Positions 17,519 through 26,455 of a stretch of DNA of 64,000 nt are shown here, piece after piece. Source of the stretch: a virus. The stretch is from positions 1 to 64,000 of the IMG/VR virus record IMGVR_UViG_3300044732_000442. The stretch is one strand, 5' to 3'. The notes below the pieces were generated by a model. That model had not been told where the DNA came from and made no database searches. It saw only the letters and a program-made list of their open reading frames with translations. The first letter of the stretch is position 1. Every line of letters begins with the position of its first letter. Made by a program: the position numbers and the translations under genes.

Positions 17519-17845
17519 GTCCCCTCGTTTCCAAGTAACTTCTTTCTTTTTTACTACTTCTACACAGTTAAGACAGATACTACGTAGATTAGACATTTCT
17601 GCGTTGTCTAGATTACCATCAATATGAAAGACGGTAATTTGACTAGTGAATATACTCTTGAAGCCGCATAAATCACATGCGGCTTTTTTCTTATAACCTT
17701 TAGTTTTCCATTTAGGATTTCTAGGTTTAAGTTTATTTTTCTTTCTTCCGCACTCATCGCACATGCTTCTATAGTGTGTTATACCTAGCCGGTTGTAGTT
17801 AACGGCACAGTGATTCTTTCCACAAGTATTGCATATAGGTCTCAT
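17501..17845 (-). CDS. HNH-type zinc-finger endonuclease
   Basis: 114 residues from ATG 17845; a TTG at 17923 would add 26 residues but lies over a late promoter. Paired CxxC motifs (CNTCG, CDECG, CDLCG, CLNC) and FHIDGNLDNAEMSNLRSIC, an HNH signature with paired Cys after it. It is on the strand opposite to its neighbours and its 3' end overlaps the dNMP kinase stop by 18 bases. This placement fits a free-standing homing endonuclease. Activity is untested. Confidence 0.72.
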   Translation of the reverse strand: MRPICNTCGKNHCAVNYNRLGITHYRSMCDECGRKKNKLKPRNPKWKTKGYKKKAACDLCGFKSIFTSQITVFHIDGNLDNAEMSNLRSICLNCVEVVKKKEVTWKRGDLQVDH

Positions 17846-17904
17846 TGTGTATTTACTCTGGAAACCTTCAAAGGCACGGTAACTATGTCTTTTTAAAGGT
17901 ATTT

Positions 17905-17912
17905 GATAAATA
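17905..17912 (+). promoter_or_regulatory. Late promoter GATAAATA
   Basis: Upstream of the tail sheath gene, 54 bases from its ATG; RBS AAAGGAAAT follows. Confidence 0.8.
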
Positions 17913-17965
17913 TTAATATGCAAACAGGTAGTAAACCTTAAAATTTTACATAAAGGAAATATAAA

Positions 17966-20900
17966 ATGGCATTAACATCTCCAGGCGTAGAAGTAACAAT
18001 CATTGACCAAAGTCAATATCTTCCAGCCCCAACGAATTCAGTCCCGCTTATTCTATTAGCAACAGCACAAAACAAAGCTGATGCATCTGGAACAGGTGTA
18101 GCAGCCGCAACAACGGCAGCTAACGCAAATAAACTATTCCAAGTAACAAGTCAACGAGACTTAGTAAACTTATATGGTAGTCCATTCTTCTATACAACGA
18201 CAAATGGCACACCGATACAGGGTTATGAGTTAAATGAATATGGTTTACTAGCAGCCTATAGTACATTAGGTGTAACAAATCGTTGTTATGTTTTACGTGC
18301 TGATATTGACCTAGCTAGTTTAGTAGGTCAAACAGGTCGTCCAACTGGCAATCCAGACAATGGTACCTATTGGTTAGATACTACTACAAGCACATGGGGT
18401 ATATATGAATTTAATCAGACCACCACACAATTTACACTACAAACTCCGATTGTTATTACAAATGCGGATGATTTAACTGCTGGTGTACCAAATAGCAGTA
18501 TTGGAAATATTGGTGATTATGCAGTAAATGCTATTCAAATTACAACTCCGGTCAATGGCACTAGTAGAACATATTGGTATAAAACAACAGCTAATGTTTG
18601 GGCAATAGTAGGTGCCAGTGATTGGAGATTAGACACACCTACTGTTCAAGGAACAAATTCTAATCCAACACTAACAGCCGCTAATACATTTACAATTAAT
18701 TTGTCAGGTTTAACAGGAGTAACAGCAACTATTACAGTTCCTGCATCAACTAATAATACTGTAGCAGGAGTTGCTGCCGCTATTAATAATTTAGGATGGA
18801 ACGGATTATCTGCCGCAGTACGTAGTGGTAAATTATGTTTATTTAGTAATCAACGTAGTATTTCCGAAACATCAAGTCTTGTTATTGCAGCTGGTACTGG
18901 AACAGTACTTAGTGATATAGGTATTCCCGCGGGAACATATAATCAACCGACAATTGGATATGGCACAAGTGCTCAAATGCCATTATGGGGTAGTAATCAA
19001 AGTACTCCTAGACCAACAGGTTCAGTATGGATTAAAGTTGGTTCAGCCGGTACTGGTTTAAATCCAGTATTATCTGTATTTAATGGTGCAACACAAACAT
19101 TCCAAGCTAAAAATGTATCATTAGCAATAAGTGATTGGGTAGCAACTAATAACTTAGATGCTACCGGTGGACAAGCAATTCCGGCCGGTACAGTATATGG
19201 ACAATATGCATATAATCTTACACTAACAAACCCAGCAAGTGTTGCTCCCTTTTACATGTGGGAAAGAATAGCAACAGGTCCAACAGTAGTTACTGGTTCT
19301 AATACAACACCTAACTTTACTGCTGGACCATATTATATGAATGTGTATGTATCAACACCTGGAAGTTCCGTATTAAGTTCAGCCTATAATTTTACGCTAG
19401 TAGATAATACTGATGCCATAGATTTTGTTACAGCCTGGGCAGCCGCTGGTATACCGTATACAACAGCAAGTGTAACTACTGATGGTGCTATACAATTAAC
19501 ACATACTACCGGTGGCGAAATTGTATTAAGTGATTTTGTAAATAGTGCATTTACAAATATCAATGTATCTAATGGTTTAATAGCGGAAGCTGGATTTGAA
19601 ATTAATACAACAACTGGTGTAAAGTACGGACCAGCATCTTTTAATTCATTTACTGGAGTGGCACAAGGATCTAGTTCAGGTAGCGGGACCAGTGCTACAT
19701 TTAATATTAGTATTTCAGCCGCAGTTGCCTATGTTGTCACAGGTAATGGAGTTCAAGCTGGCGGCACCGGTTATGCTGTAAATGATACTGTTACTATATT
19801 AGGTACTAGTTTAGGCGGAGCTACTCCTGCAAATGATTTAGTTGTTAAAATAACATCAGTATCTGCTGGAGTAGCAACATCATGTACATTTATATCAGGT
19901 ACTCCACCATCAAACTTTACCACACAACTAAGTAACTGGGTTGAATTTACATATATTGCCAATGAAGGTGAGCCAAATATAGCTCCTGCTAATGATACAA
20001 ATTGGTTCTACAGTGTAGTTGACCAAGTTGATATTATGGTTAATTACGAGGGCGCATGGTATGGCTATGGTAATAAAGATTATGATAGTAACGGTTTTCC
20101 ATTACCAAGTGGTACTAATGTAACTGACCCAAATGGTCCTATCATAAGTGCAAGCGTTCCCTCTACACAAAGTGATGGAACACCATTAGAATATGGTGAT
20201 ATATGGATTAACACTAGTGATTTAGAAAACTATCCAGTAATTAGTCGTTGGCAAGCAGTATCAGGTACCGATCAGTGGGTGTTAATAAATAACACAGATC
20301 AAACTAGTAGTACAGGTGTAGTATTTGCTGATGCACGTTGGTCAGATGATCAGGATACTATTAGTCCAGTAGATGATCCTATCCCAACAATTACTAGTTT
20401 ATTGGTAAGTGATAATGTTGACTTAGATGCACCTAGTCCAACACTATATCCATCTGGTATGTTGTTATTCAACACACGCCGTAGTGGTTATAACGTAAAA
20501 CAATATAGATCCGACTACTTTAATAGTACTGATTTCCCAGACGAAACATTACCTACATATACTGATACATGGGTAACAGTAAGCGGTAATCAAACAAATG
20601 GTGCACCATATATGGGTCGCAAAGCACAACGTGCAATGGTTGTTCAATCATTGAATGCGGCAATTGCTACTAACACAGCAATACGTGATGAAGATAACTT
20701 CTTCAACTTAATTGCAACACCTAACTATCCAGAACTACAACCTGGTATGATTACATTGAATAATGATCGTGGTCAAACAGGTTATATTCTAGGTGATACA
20801 CCAATGCGTTTACCAGATAGTGCTACTGCAATTCAAGCGTGGGCCAACAACGAAGCCGGTGCATCAAGTACAGGTGAAGAAGGGTTAGTAAATCGTGATA

Positions 20901-21556
20901 CATATATGGGTCTGTTCTATCCAAGCGGCTTAGCTACAGATTTGTCAGGCAACCAAGTTGCTGTACCGGCATCATATATGATGTTGCGTACATTCTTGCG
21001 TAATGATACTATTAGTTATCCTTGGTTAGCGGCGGCAGGTACTCGTCGTGGTACAATTGACAATGCATTAAGTATTGGTTATGTTGATGCTACTACCGGT
21101 GAATGGCAATCTATTAAGACACGTTTAGGTATTCGTGATGTGTTGTATATCAACTTCATTAACCCATTAGTATTCTTTACTGGTGTTGGATTGTTAAATT
21201 ATGGTAACAAAACTAGTTTTAATAGTTCAAGTGCATTAGATAGAACTAACGTAGCACGATTAATTGCTTACATACGTAGACAATTAACATTGGCAGCAAG
21301 ACCGTTTGTATTTGAACCAAATGATGCATTAACACGCAATCAGATTTCAGGTGTTGTACAAACATTGATGGTTGATTTAGTTGCAAAACGAGGTCTATAT
21401 GATTATCTTGTAGTATGCGATGAGTCAAACAATACACCTGCAAGAATCGATAGAAATGAATTGTGGATTGATGTTGCAGTTGAACCTGTTAAGGCAGCTG
21501 AATTCATTTATATCCCGGTTCGTATATTGAACACAGGCGAGCTTGGTGGACAATAA
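17966..21556 (+). CDS. 18: Tail sheath protein, gp18-like
   Basis: 1196 residues, nearly twice T4 gp18 (659). The N-terminus SPGVEVTIIDQSQY and the C-terminal third (NDRGQTGYILGDTPMRLP, WLAAAGTRRG, RDVLYINFINPLVFF, then ALTRNQISG, PVKAAEFIYIPVRI) match contractile tail sheaths. The middle (~130-830) is a set of Thr/Ser/Gly-rich beta insertions with no counterpart in T4 and probably decorates the sheath surface. Late promoter upstream, terminator downstream. Tail contraction protein. Confidence 0.93.
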   Translation: MALTSPGVEVTIIDQSQYLPAPTNSVPLILLATAQNKADASGTGVAAATTAANANKLFQVTSQRDLVNLYGSPFFYTTTNGTPIQGYELNEYGLLAAYSTLGVTNRCYVLRADIDLASLVGQTGRPTGNPDNGTYWLDTTTSTWGIYEFNQTTTQFTLQTPIVITNADDLTAGVPNSSIGNIGDYAVNAIQITTPVNGTSRTYWYKTTANVWAIVGASDWRLDTPTVQGTNSNPTLTAANTFTINLSGLTGVTATITVPASTNNTVAGVAAAINNLGWNGLSAAVRSGKLCLFSNQRSISETSSLVIAAGTGTVLSDIGIPAGTYNQPTIGYGTSAQMPLWGSNQSTPRPTGSVWIKVGSAGTGLNPVLSVFNGATQTFQAKNVSLAISDWVATNNLDATGGQAIPAGTVYGQYAYNLTLTNPASVAPFYMWERIATGPTVVTGSNTTPNFTAGPYYMNVYVSTPGSSVLSSAYNFTLVDNTDAIDFVTAWAAAGIPYTTASVTTDGAIQLTHTTGGEIVLSDFVNSAFTNINVSNGLIAEAGFEINTTTGVKYGPASFNSFTGVAQGSSSGSGTSATFNISISAAVAYVVTGNGVQAGGTGYAVNDTVTILGTSLGGATPANDLVVKITSVSAGVATSCTFISGTPPSNFTTQLSNWVEFTYIANEGEPNIAPANDTNWFYSVVDQVDIMVNYEGAWYGYGNKDYDSNGFPLPSGTNVTDPNGPIISASVPSTQSDGTPLEYGDIWINTSDLENYPVISRWQAVSGTDQWVLINNTDQTSSTGVVFADARWSDDQDTISPVDDPIPTITSLLVSDNVDLDAPSPTLYPSGMLLFNTRRSGYNVKQYRSDYFNSTDFPDETLPTYTDTWVTVSGNQTNGAPYMGRKAQRAMVVQSLNAAIATNTAIRDEDNFFNLIATPNYPELQPGMITLNNDRGQTGYILGDTPMRLPDSATAIQAWANNEAGASSTGEEGLVNRDTYMGLFYPSGLATDLSGNQVAVPASYMMLRTFLRNDTISYPWLAAAGTRRGTIDNALSIGYVDATTGEWQSIKTRLGIRDVLYINFINPLVFFTGVGLLNYGNKTSFNSSSALDRTNVARLIAYIRRQLTLAARPFVFEPNDALTRNQISGVVQTLMVDLVAKRGLYDYLVVCDESNNTPARIDRNELWIDVAVEPVKAAEFIYIPVRILNTGELGGQ

Positions 21557-21564
21557 TAAAATAT

Positions 21565-21584
21565 GATACCCCGAAAGGGGTATC
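21565..21584 (+). terminator. Stem-loop between sheath and tube genes
   Basis: GATACCCC-GAAA-GGGGTATC, 8-bp stem with a GNRA tetraloop. Only a mixed T/A tract follows, so it may be a partial terminator or an RNA-stabilising element. Confidence 0.65.
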
Positions 21585-21594
21585 TATTTATAAA

Positions 21595-21602
21595 GATAAA
21601 TA
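21595..21602 (+). promoter_or_regulatory. Late promoter GATAAATA
   Basis: Precedes the tail tube gene; RBS AGGAG at 21612-21616. Confidence 0.8.
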
Positions 21603-21621
21603 TTAATAACAGGAGAAAAAA

Positions 21622-22275
21622 ATGGCAATAGCCTCACAATCATTATTTAACATGACCGTAGCATCAGATAACGCTGGCGGAAATCAGGGCTTGTTAATGC
21701 CCAAACTACAATATCGTTTTAGAGTTAATTTTTTAAACTTTGGAGTTAGTACCGCTACTAATGAATTGACAAAGCAAGTTATTGACGTAACACGCCCGTC
21801 AGTTAGTTTTGGTGAAATTAACATCCCAGTTTATAACTCTACTATGTATTTGGCAGGTAGACACGAATGGCAACCGCTAACTATTAATGTTAGAGATGAT
21901 GCTTCAGGTAGTGTCTCTGCATTAGTTGGTCAACAATTACAGAAGCAAATGGACTTTGTTGAACAAGCTTCAGCCGCAACTGGTCAAGATTATAAGTTCC
22001 AAACAAACATTGAAATCTTAGATGGTGGAAATGGCAATACTACTCCTGTTGTTTTAGAAACATGGGAAGTATATGGTTGCTTCTTACAAGCCGCTAACTA
22101 TAATAACTTAGCATATAGCTCAAATGAAGTAGTAACAATACAATTATCAATACGTTTTGACAATGCGGTACAAGCACCGTTAGAGTCAGGAGTTGGTACA
22201 CAAATTGGTAGAATTGCGGCATCACGTTCATTAGCGGGTTCTACAGGTTCTACTACTGGTATCGGATCAAATTAA
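21622..22275 (+). CDS. 19: Tail tube protein, gp19-like
   Basis: 217 residues. LQYRFRVNFLNFG near the start, TRPSVSFGEINIPVYNSTMYLAGRHEWQ, and LETWEVYGCFLQAANY match T4-type tail tube subunits; T4 gp19 is 163 residues. It follows the sheath gene as in T4 and forms the inner tube. The Ser/Gly-rich C-terminal tail is phage specific. Confidence 0.9.
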   Translation: MAIASQSLFNMTVASDNAGGNQGLLMPKLQYRFRVNFLNFGVSTATNELTKQVIDVTRPSVSFGEINIPVYNSTMYLAGRHEWQPLTINVRDDASGSVSALVGQQLQKQMDFVEQASAATGQDYKFQTNIEILDGGNGNTTPVVLETWEVYGCFLQAANYNNLAYSSNEVVTIQLSIRFDNAVQAPLESGVGTQIGRIAASRSLAGSTGSTTGIGSN

Positions 22276-22292
22276 TCCAGTTATAGGTAACT

Positions 22293-23483
22293 ATGGCAGG
22301 ATTCTTTCAAAACTTACTAACAGACGCTGCCGCAGGATTCTTCGGCAACGACTACCTGCGTGATTATACTCACGCTAGTAAGACCTTTAGACCCAATGCA
22401 TATCAATATGCACCTAAATTTAAATTCCTATTCCATGTGTACTTTGAAATAAATCAAAGTGCATATGCAGTAGGATTACCTCAAGGTGCAAACTTTGGTC
22501 TAGCTGTTAAATCTGTAAAATTACCAAGCTATAGTTTTGACACACATACAATGAATCAGTACAATCGTAAACGTATTGTACAAACAAAAATTAAATACGA
22601 TCCCATAGATATTAACTTCCATGATGACAATGGAAATTTAATACGTAATATGTGGTATAACTATTATACATATTATTATAAAGATGCTAGCATCCCTGTA
22701 GCATCAGTATCAGGTCGTCAAGCACAACAAACTGGTAATGGTAGTACTAATAGTCCAAATAATACAAACTACAATTCAAGAAACATTTATTCACAATCTA
22801 TTACCGGTGATACAAATTGGGGCTATATAGGAGAAACACCTGATAGTCCTAATACTAACATACAAGCAGGTAATGGACAAACTAAAATTCCATTCTTTAA
22901 AAATGTTACTATATTTGGTTTCAACCAACACAAATATGCGGCATACACACTAATTAATCCTATTATTAATAGATTTGCACATGACACGTACAATTACGCA
23001 GAAGGTAATGGTACTATGGAAAATACAATGACATTGGATTATGAAACTGTAAAATATTTTCAAGGATCAATTGATGGTACTAAACCTAGTGATATTGTTG
23101 CTGGCTTTGGCCTGGAAGCTAATTATGATAGAGCACCTAGTCCTATTACTAGACCAGGTAGTCAATCTAGTATATTAGGTCAAGGTGGTTTAGTAGATGG
23201 TGTCGGCGGAGTAATTGAAGATTTGTCTGGTGAAAACATAAACCCATTAGGTGCTATACAAAAAGCAGGTGCTACATATAATACTCTTAAAAATATAAAT
23301 TTAAAACAAGCAATTAAGAGCGAAGTAACTGCCGGTATCACTAATGCTCTTATGAATCCATTAAACAATACTGGAAGAAATGTGTTATTTAATACTTTAA
23401 TATACGGTTCTACCCCAAATCAAAAACAACAAGCAAATGGTAGAGCAGTAGTTCCTCCTGATATAAATAGTACAGGAGGATAA
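22293..23483 (+). CDS. Tail-tube-fold baseplate protein (gp48/gp54-like)
   Basis: 396 residues. The tube-like core is visible in FKFLFHVYFEI, VKSVKLPSYSFDTHTMNQYN, DPIDINFHDDNGN and MWYNYYTYYYKD. Proteins of this type in T4-like phages cap or start the tail tube at the baseplate. A Gly/Asn-rich insert (residues ~145-190) and a helical C-terminal region follow. Directly after the tube gene. Whether it equals gp48 or gp54 cannot be decided from sequence by eye. Confidence 0.6.
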   Translation: MAGFFQNLLTDAAAGFFGNDYLRDYTHASKTFRPNAYQYAPKFKFLFHVYFEINQSAYAVGLPQGANFGLAVKSVKLPSYSFDTHTMNQYNRKRIVQTKIKYDPIDINFHDDNGNLIRNMWYNYYTYYYKDASIPVASVSGRQAQQTGNGSTNSPNNTNYNSRNIYSQSITGDTNWGYIGETPDSPNTNIQAGNGQTKIPFFKNVTIFGFNQHKYAAYTLINPIINRFAHDTYNYAEGNGTMENTMTLDYETVKYFQGSIDGTKPSDIVAGFGLEANYDRAPSPITRPGSQSSILGQGGLVDGVGGVIEDLSGENINPLGAIQKAGATYNTLKNINLKQAIKSEVTAGITNALMNPLNNTGRNVLFNTLIYGSTPNQKQQANGRAVVPPDINSTGG

Positions 23484-23486
23484 CTC

Positions 23487-23846
23487 ATGGCAAGAATTAT
23501 AGATGACCGCACATCAACAGACTTAACAGTTAAAATATTTGATGATTTCTACTCATTTAACATGGTAGTTAACGGCAATGAATACGATATTGTTAATGGA
23601 TATTTCAAATCAGTATGCGGTACTAAAGTCATTGCAGGAAATTTTACAGCATTTCTGTTTAGAATCTCACAAGAAACAGGAATACCTGTATTAGATTTAT
23701 TAGGACAAATTCAAGGTACTAATAAATTACAAATGAATCAAGTTATATCATATTACTTAAATAGTTTTAAATCTAAAACAAGTTTGTATGGTGTAAGCAC
23801 CGTACCACAATCTAACCAACCAGTAGCACGTAATATCGTGCAATAA
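23487..23846 (+). CDS. Conserved phage protein, probably tail-related
   Basis: 119 residues, no named domain. It has MVVNGNEYDIVNGYF and FLFRISQETGIPVLDLL, a pattern seen beside tail genes of T4-like aquatic phages. Spacing of 3 bases to both neighbours places it in the tail/head-completion operon. Confidence 0.7.
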   Translation: MARIIDDRTSTDLTVKIFDDFYSFNMVVNGNEYDIVNGYFKSVCGTKVIAGNFTAFLFRISQETGIPVLDLLGQIQGTNKLQMNQVISYYLNSFKSKTSLYGVSTVPQSNQPVARNIVQ

Positions 23847-23848
23847 TC

Positions 23849-24286
23849 ATGGCAAAATATGCTCAAGGTACATTTACCCCAAAGAATAGTCAAAAATATG
23901 TAGGTAAACATGTTCCACGATATCGTAGTGGATGGGAACTTACATTTATGAATTTTTGTGACACTAACAAAAACGTATTGTATTGGGCTAGTGAAGCAAT
24001 AAGTGTACCCTATCGTAACCCATTTACTGGACAACCAAAAACATATATCCCAGACTTCTTTGTAGTTTATCAAAACAAACATGGTAAAAATATTGCTGAG
24101 ATAGTTGAGATTAAGCCTAAGAAACAGAGTCTTATAGAGAGTAAGGTTGCTAACGCTAAAGACAGAATGGTAGTAGCAATCAATCATGCTAAATGGCAAG
24201 CAGCCATGGCCTATTGTAAACACCATGGATATACCTTTAGAGTAATAACTGAGGATGACCTTTTCTACAATGGGCGAAGCAAGTAA
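23849..24286 (+). CDS. 4: Head completion protein, gp4-like
   Basis: 145 residues, close to T4 gp4 (150). RSGWELTFMNFCD, VPYRNPFTG, YIPDFFVVY and EIVEIKPKKQ form the conserved nuclease-like core of gp4 (D and ExK residues). gp4 completes the DNA-filled head before tail joining. It lies between tail genes and small terminase. Confidence 0.85.
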   Translation: MAKYAQGTFTPKNSQKYVGKHVPRYRSGWELTFMNFCDTNKNVLYWASEAISVPYRNPFTGQPKTYIPDFFVVYQNKHGKNIAEIVEIKPKKQSLIESKVANAKDRMVVAINHAKWQAAMAYCKHHGYTFRVITEDDLFYNGRSK

Positions 24287-24293
24287 CTAAATA
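24286..24293 (+). promoter_or_regulatory. Late-promoter-like ACTAAATA
   Basis: TAAATA core five bases before the ATG of the small terminase gene at 24299. Confidence 0.5.
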
Positions 24294-24298
24294 CTTGT

Positions 24299-24784
24299 AT
24301 GACGAAAAAATTAACCGACTTATTTGAGTTACCGCAAGATGAGATTGACAGCTTGCATATTCCTATACCAGAAAATGCACGTGATATAACCACTGATGCA
24401 TTAAGTGCTTTAGAGAAGATTGACAATGCATTGCCACAAGTACGTGGATTAGATGCTAGTGATAATGAGTTAGATGAATTAGCGCAGATGGCTGTAGATA
24501 GTTTTAAAGATTTAAGTGATTTGGGTATGCAAGTTGATAGTAGATTTAGTAGTGAGATTTTTAGTGTTGCTAGTAACATGTTAGGTCATGCTATTACAGC
24601 AAAGACTGCCAAATTGAATAAGAAGTTAAAGATGATTGATTTACAGCTTAAGAAAGCACAGTTAGACCAGAAGTTAGCTGGCAAAGCCGAAGAGATAGAG
24701 AACACGCCAGTTGGTGAGGGTAAAGCATTAGACCGTAACGAATTGTTAAAGATGTTGGCCAGTAAAGAACCGTCTGATAAATAA
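24299..24784 (+). CDS. 16: Small terminase subunit, gp16-like
   Basis: 161 residues (T4 gp16 is 164). Starts with a DLFELP motif; the middle has DELAQMAVDSFKDLSDLGM and the C-terminal coiled coil KLKMIDLQLKKAQLDQKL, all characteristic. It recognises DNA and regulates the large terminase during packaging. The large terminase gene is not next to it, unlike T4. The ATG is five bases from a TAAATA box and lacks an obvious RBS. Confidence 0.85.
   Translation: MTKKLTDLFELPQDEIDSLHIPIPENARDITTDALSALEKIDNALPQVRGLDASDNELDELAQMAVDSFKDLSDLGMQVDSRFSSEIFSVASNMLGHAITAKTAKLNKKLKMIDLQLKKAQLDQKLAGKAEEIENTPVGEGKALDRNELLKMLASKEPSDK
24776..24783 (+). promoter_or_regulatory. Late promoter GATAAATA
   Basis: Overlaps the gp16 stop codon; the propeller gene starts 19 bases downstream. 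Confidence 0.75.
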
Positions 24785-24802
24785 TGATATGGGAATAAAA
24801 AT

Positions 24803-25741
24803 ATGTCAGTAACATTTAGTGGAGCATTTACATTTAGCGGTGGAGGATTTACAGCTACGTTGGCACCTCCCACGCAAGCTACAGCAGGTTGGTTTGGTGG
24901 AGGAGTTCCTGGACCTTTATCAACTGTTGCTAGAATGACTTTTGCAACAGACACTGCACTAGCAAGTGTGCGCGGACCATTAAGTTCTGCTAAATATAAA
25001 CTTATGGCCACTGGTTCATTCACTGCAGGCTATTTTGGTGGCGGTTATGTCGGGGCGGTTGGTGATTTTTCAACAATAGATCGTATTACATATGCGACAG
25101 ATACAGCAACAGCAAGTGTGCGTGGTCCATTAAGTGCTCCGAGAAGTGGTAGTGCAGCCACAACTGATATTTCAACATACGGCTGGTTTGGTGCCGGCTA
25201 TTACAGTCAAATTGGACCAGTGTCTATGGTAAATAGGATTACCTATGCAACTGATACTTCTACCGCAACAACAAAAGGTCCACTATCGGCTGCTAGATAC
25301 AACTTGGCAGCCACAGGAACTCCTAGCTACGGTTGGTTTGGTGGAGGTAACAATAATAAATCTATAGTAGATAGAATAACATATTCAACAGACACTGCCA
25401 CTGCTAGTGTTCGCGGCCCATTATCCGGAGGTAAATATGGTCTTAGTGCAGTGACTGACAGTACAACATATGGTTGGTACGCTAGTGGAAATTCAACTTC
25501 AGCGGTAGATAGAATTACATATGCAACCGATACTGACATTGCAACTGTTCGCGGCCCACTATTAGCTGCAAGATACGTCGGCGCAAGCACCTGTGACAAT
25601 ACTTATGGATGGATTGGTGGCGGAACTGCAGGTTCAAGTATTACACGCATAACATATGCAAATGATACAGCAACCTCAACTAATAGAGGTAATTTAACTT
25701 TGGCAGTTTTAAGATTGGCTGCATCATCAGGCATCCAATAA
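24803..25741 (+). CDS. Kelch-like propeller, family A, six repeats
   Basis: 312 residues. Leader MSVTFSGAFTFSGGGF and six repeats with GWFGGG (variants GYFGGG, GWFGAG, GWYASG, GWIGGG), RITYATDTATAS and RGPLS. The loop after the GGG motif varies in length from about 6 to 11 residues. Inserted between gp16 and the core-protein genes, with its own late promoter. Confidence 0.74.
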   Translation: MSVTFSGAFTFSGGGFTATLAPPTQATAGWFGGGVPGPLSTVARMTFATDTALASVRGPLSSAKYKLMATGSFTAGYFGGGYVGAVGDFSTIDRITYATDTATASVRGPLSAPRSGSAATTDISTYGWFGAGYYSQIGPVSMVNRITYATDTSTATTKGPLSAARYNLAATGTPSYGWFGGGNNNKSIVDRITYSTDTATASVRGPLSGGKYGLSAVTDSTTYGWYASGNSTSAVDRITYATDTDIATVRGPLLAARYVGASTCDNTYGWIGGGTAGSSITRITYANDTATSTNRGNLTLAVLRLAASSGIQ

Positions 25742-25783
25742 CTTCCCAAGCATTTTACGAAATGCAAATAAAAATCATAAATA

Positions 25784-25791
25784 GATAAATA
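25784..25791 (+). promoter_or_regulatory. Late promoter GATAAATA
   Basis: Precedes the core-protein gene at 25813. Confidence 0.78.
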
Positions 25792-25812
25792 TATATAAGA
25801 AAAAGGATACCT

Positions 25813-26442
25813 ATGCGTAGTCTAAAACAATACATAACCGAAAGTCTTAAAAGTTACAACTATACTATAAAGATTGCTGGTGATGTGGATAAAAACTTTA
25901 TAGATATGTTTAAATACAATCTAAACAAGTTTGACCCGATCAGAATCAGCGATCCAGTGAAAACACCTATACAGAAAGATCCATACGGATTTCCTAATTT
26001 AGCAAATCAATCTGTAACTATTATTAAAGCAGACTTCAGATACCCAGCTACTGAACCTATGATACAGCAAATTGCTCAACTTCTAGGATACAACATCAAT
26101 ATGGTTCGTGTTATCAGCAGTCAATATGACGATAGCATTAATAGCGAGGCTGAAGGCTACGCTAATGAAATGAAAGATAGCCCAATACTTACACATGAAG
26201 AAATGGGTGAGCAACCTGGTGCTAAAGAAGCAAATAAAGCATATGGTGATAGTTATCTATCTAGTATCAAAGACCAAATGAAGGGTTCAACTATTGATAT
26301 CCCTTATGCAGGACAAAAAACACCAAACTCGTTTGATCCATTCAAACCATATTTGGATGATAAGAAATTAGGCGATAAGAGTCCGATGAGTACAATTACA
26401 CGTCCACCAAAGCCAGCAACTGGCGCCAGTGTATCTAAATAA
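25813..26442 (+). CDS. Prohead-core/internal protein candidate with targeting peptide
   Basis: 209 residues. Starts MRSLKQYITE followed by S, like T4 capsid-targeting peptides (MKTYQEFIAE in the IP proteins). YTIKIAGDVDKNFIDMF, FDPIRISDPVKTPIQKDPYG and FRYPATEPMIQQIAQLLGY form a small conserved domain seen in related phages. A Pro/Lys-rich tail follows. Neighbour of the long charged core-like gene. Core or internal-protein role is inferred. Confidence 0.62.
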   Translation: MRSLKQYITESLKSYNYTIKIAGDVDKNFIDMFKYNLNKFDPIRISDPVKTPIQKDPYGFPNLANQSVTIIKADFRYPATEPMIQQIAQLLGYNINMVRVISSQYDDSINSEAEGYANEMKDSPILTHEEMGEQPGAKEANKAYGDSYLSSIKDQMKGSTIDIPYAGQKTPNSFDPFKPYLDDKKLGDKSPMSTITRPPKPATGASVSK

Positions 26443-26455
26443 AAGGAATATGAAA

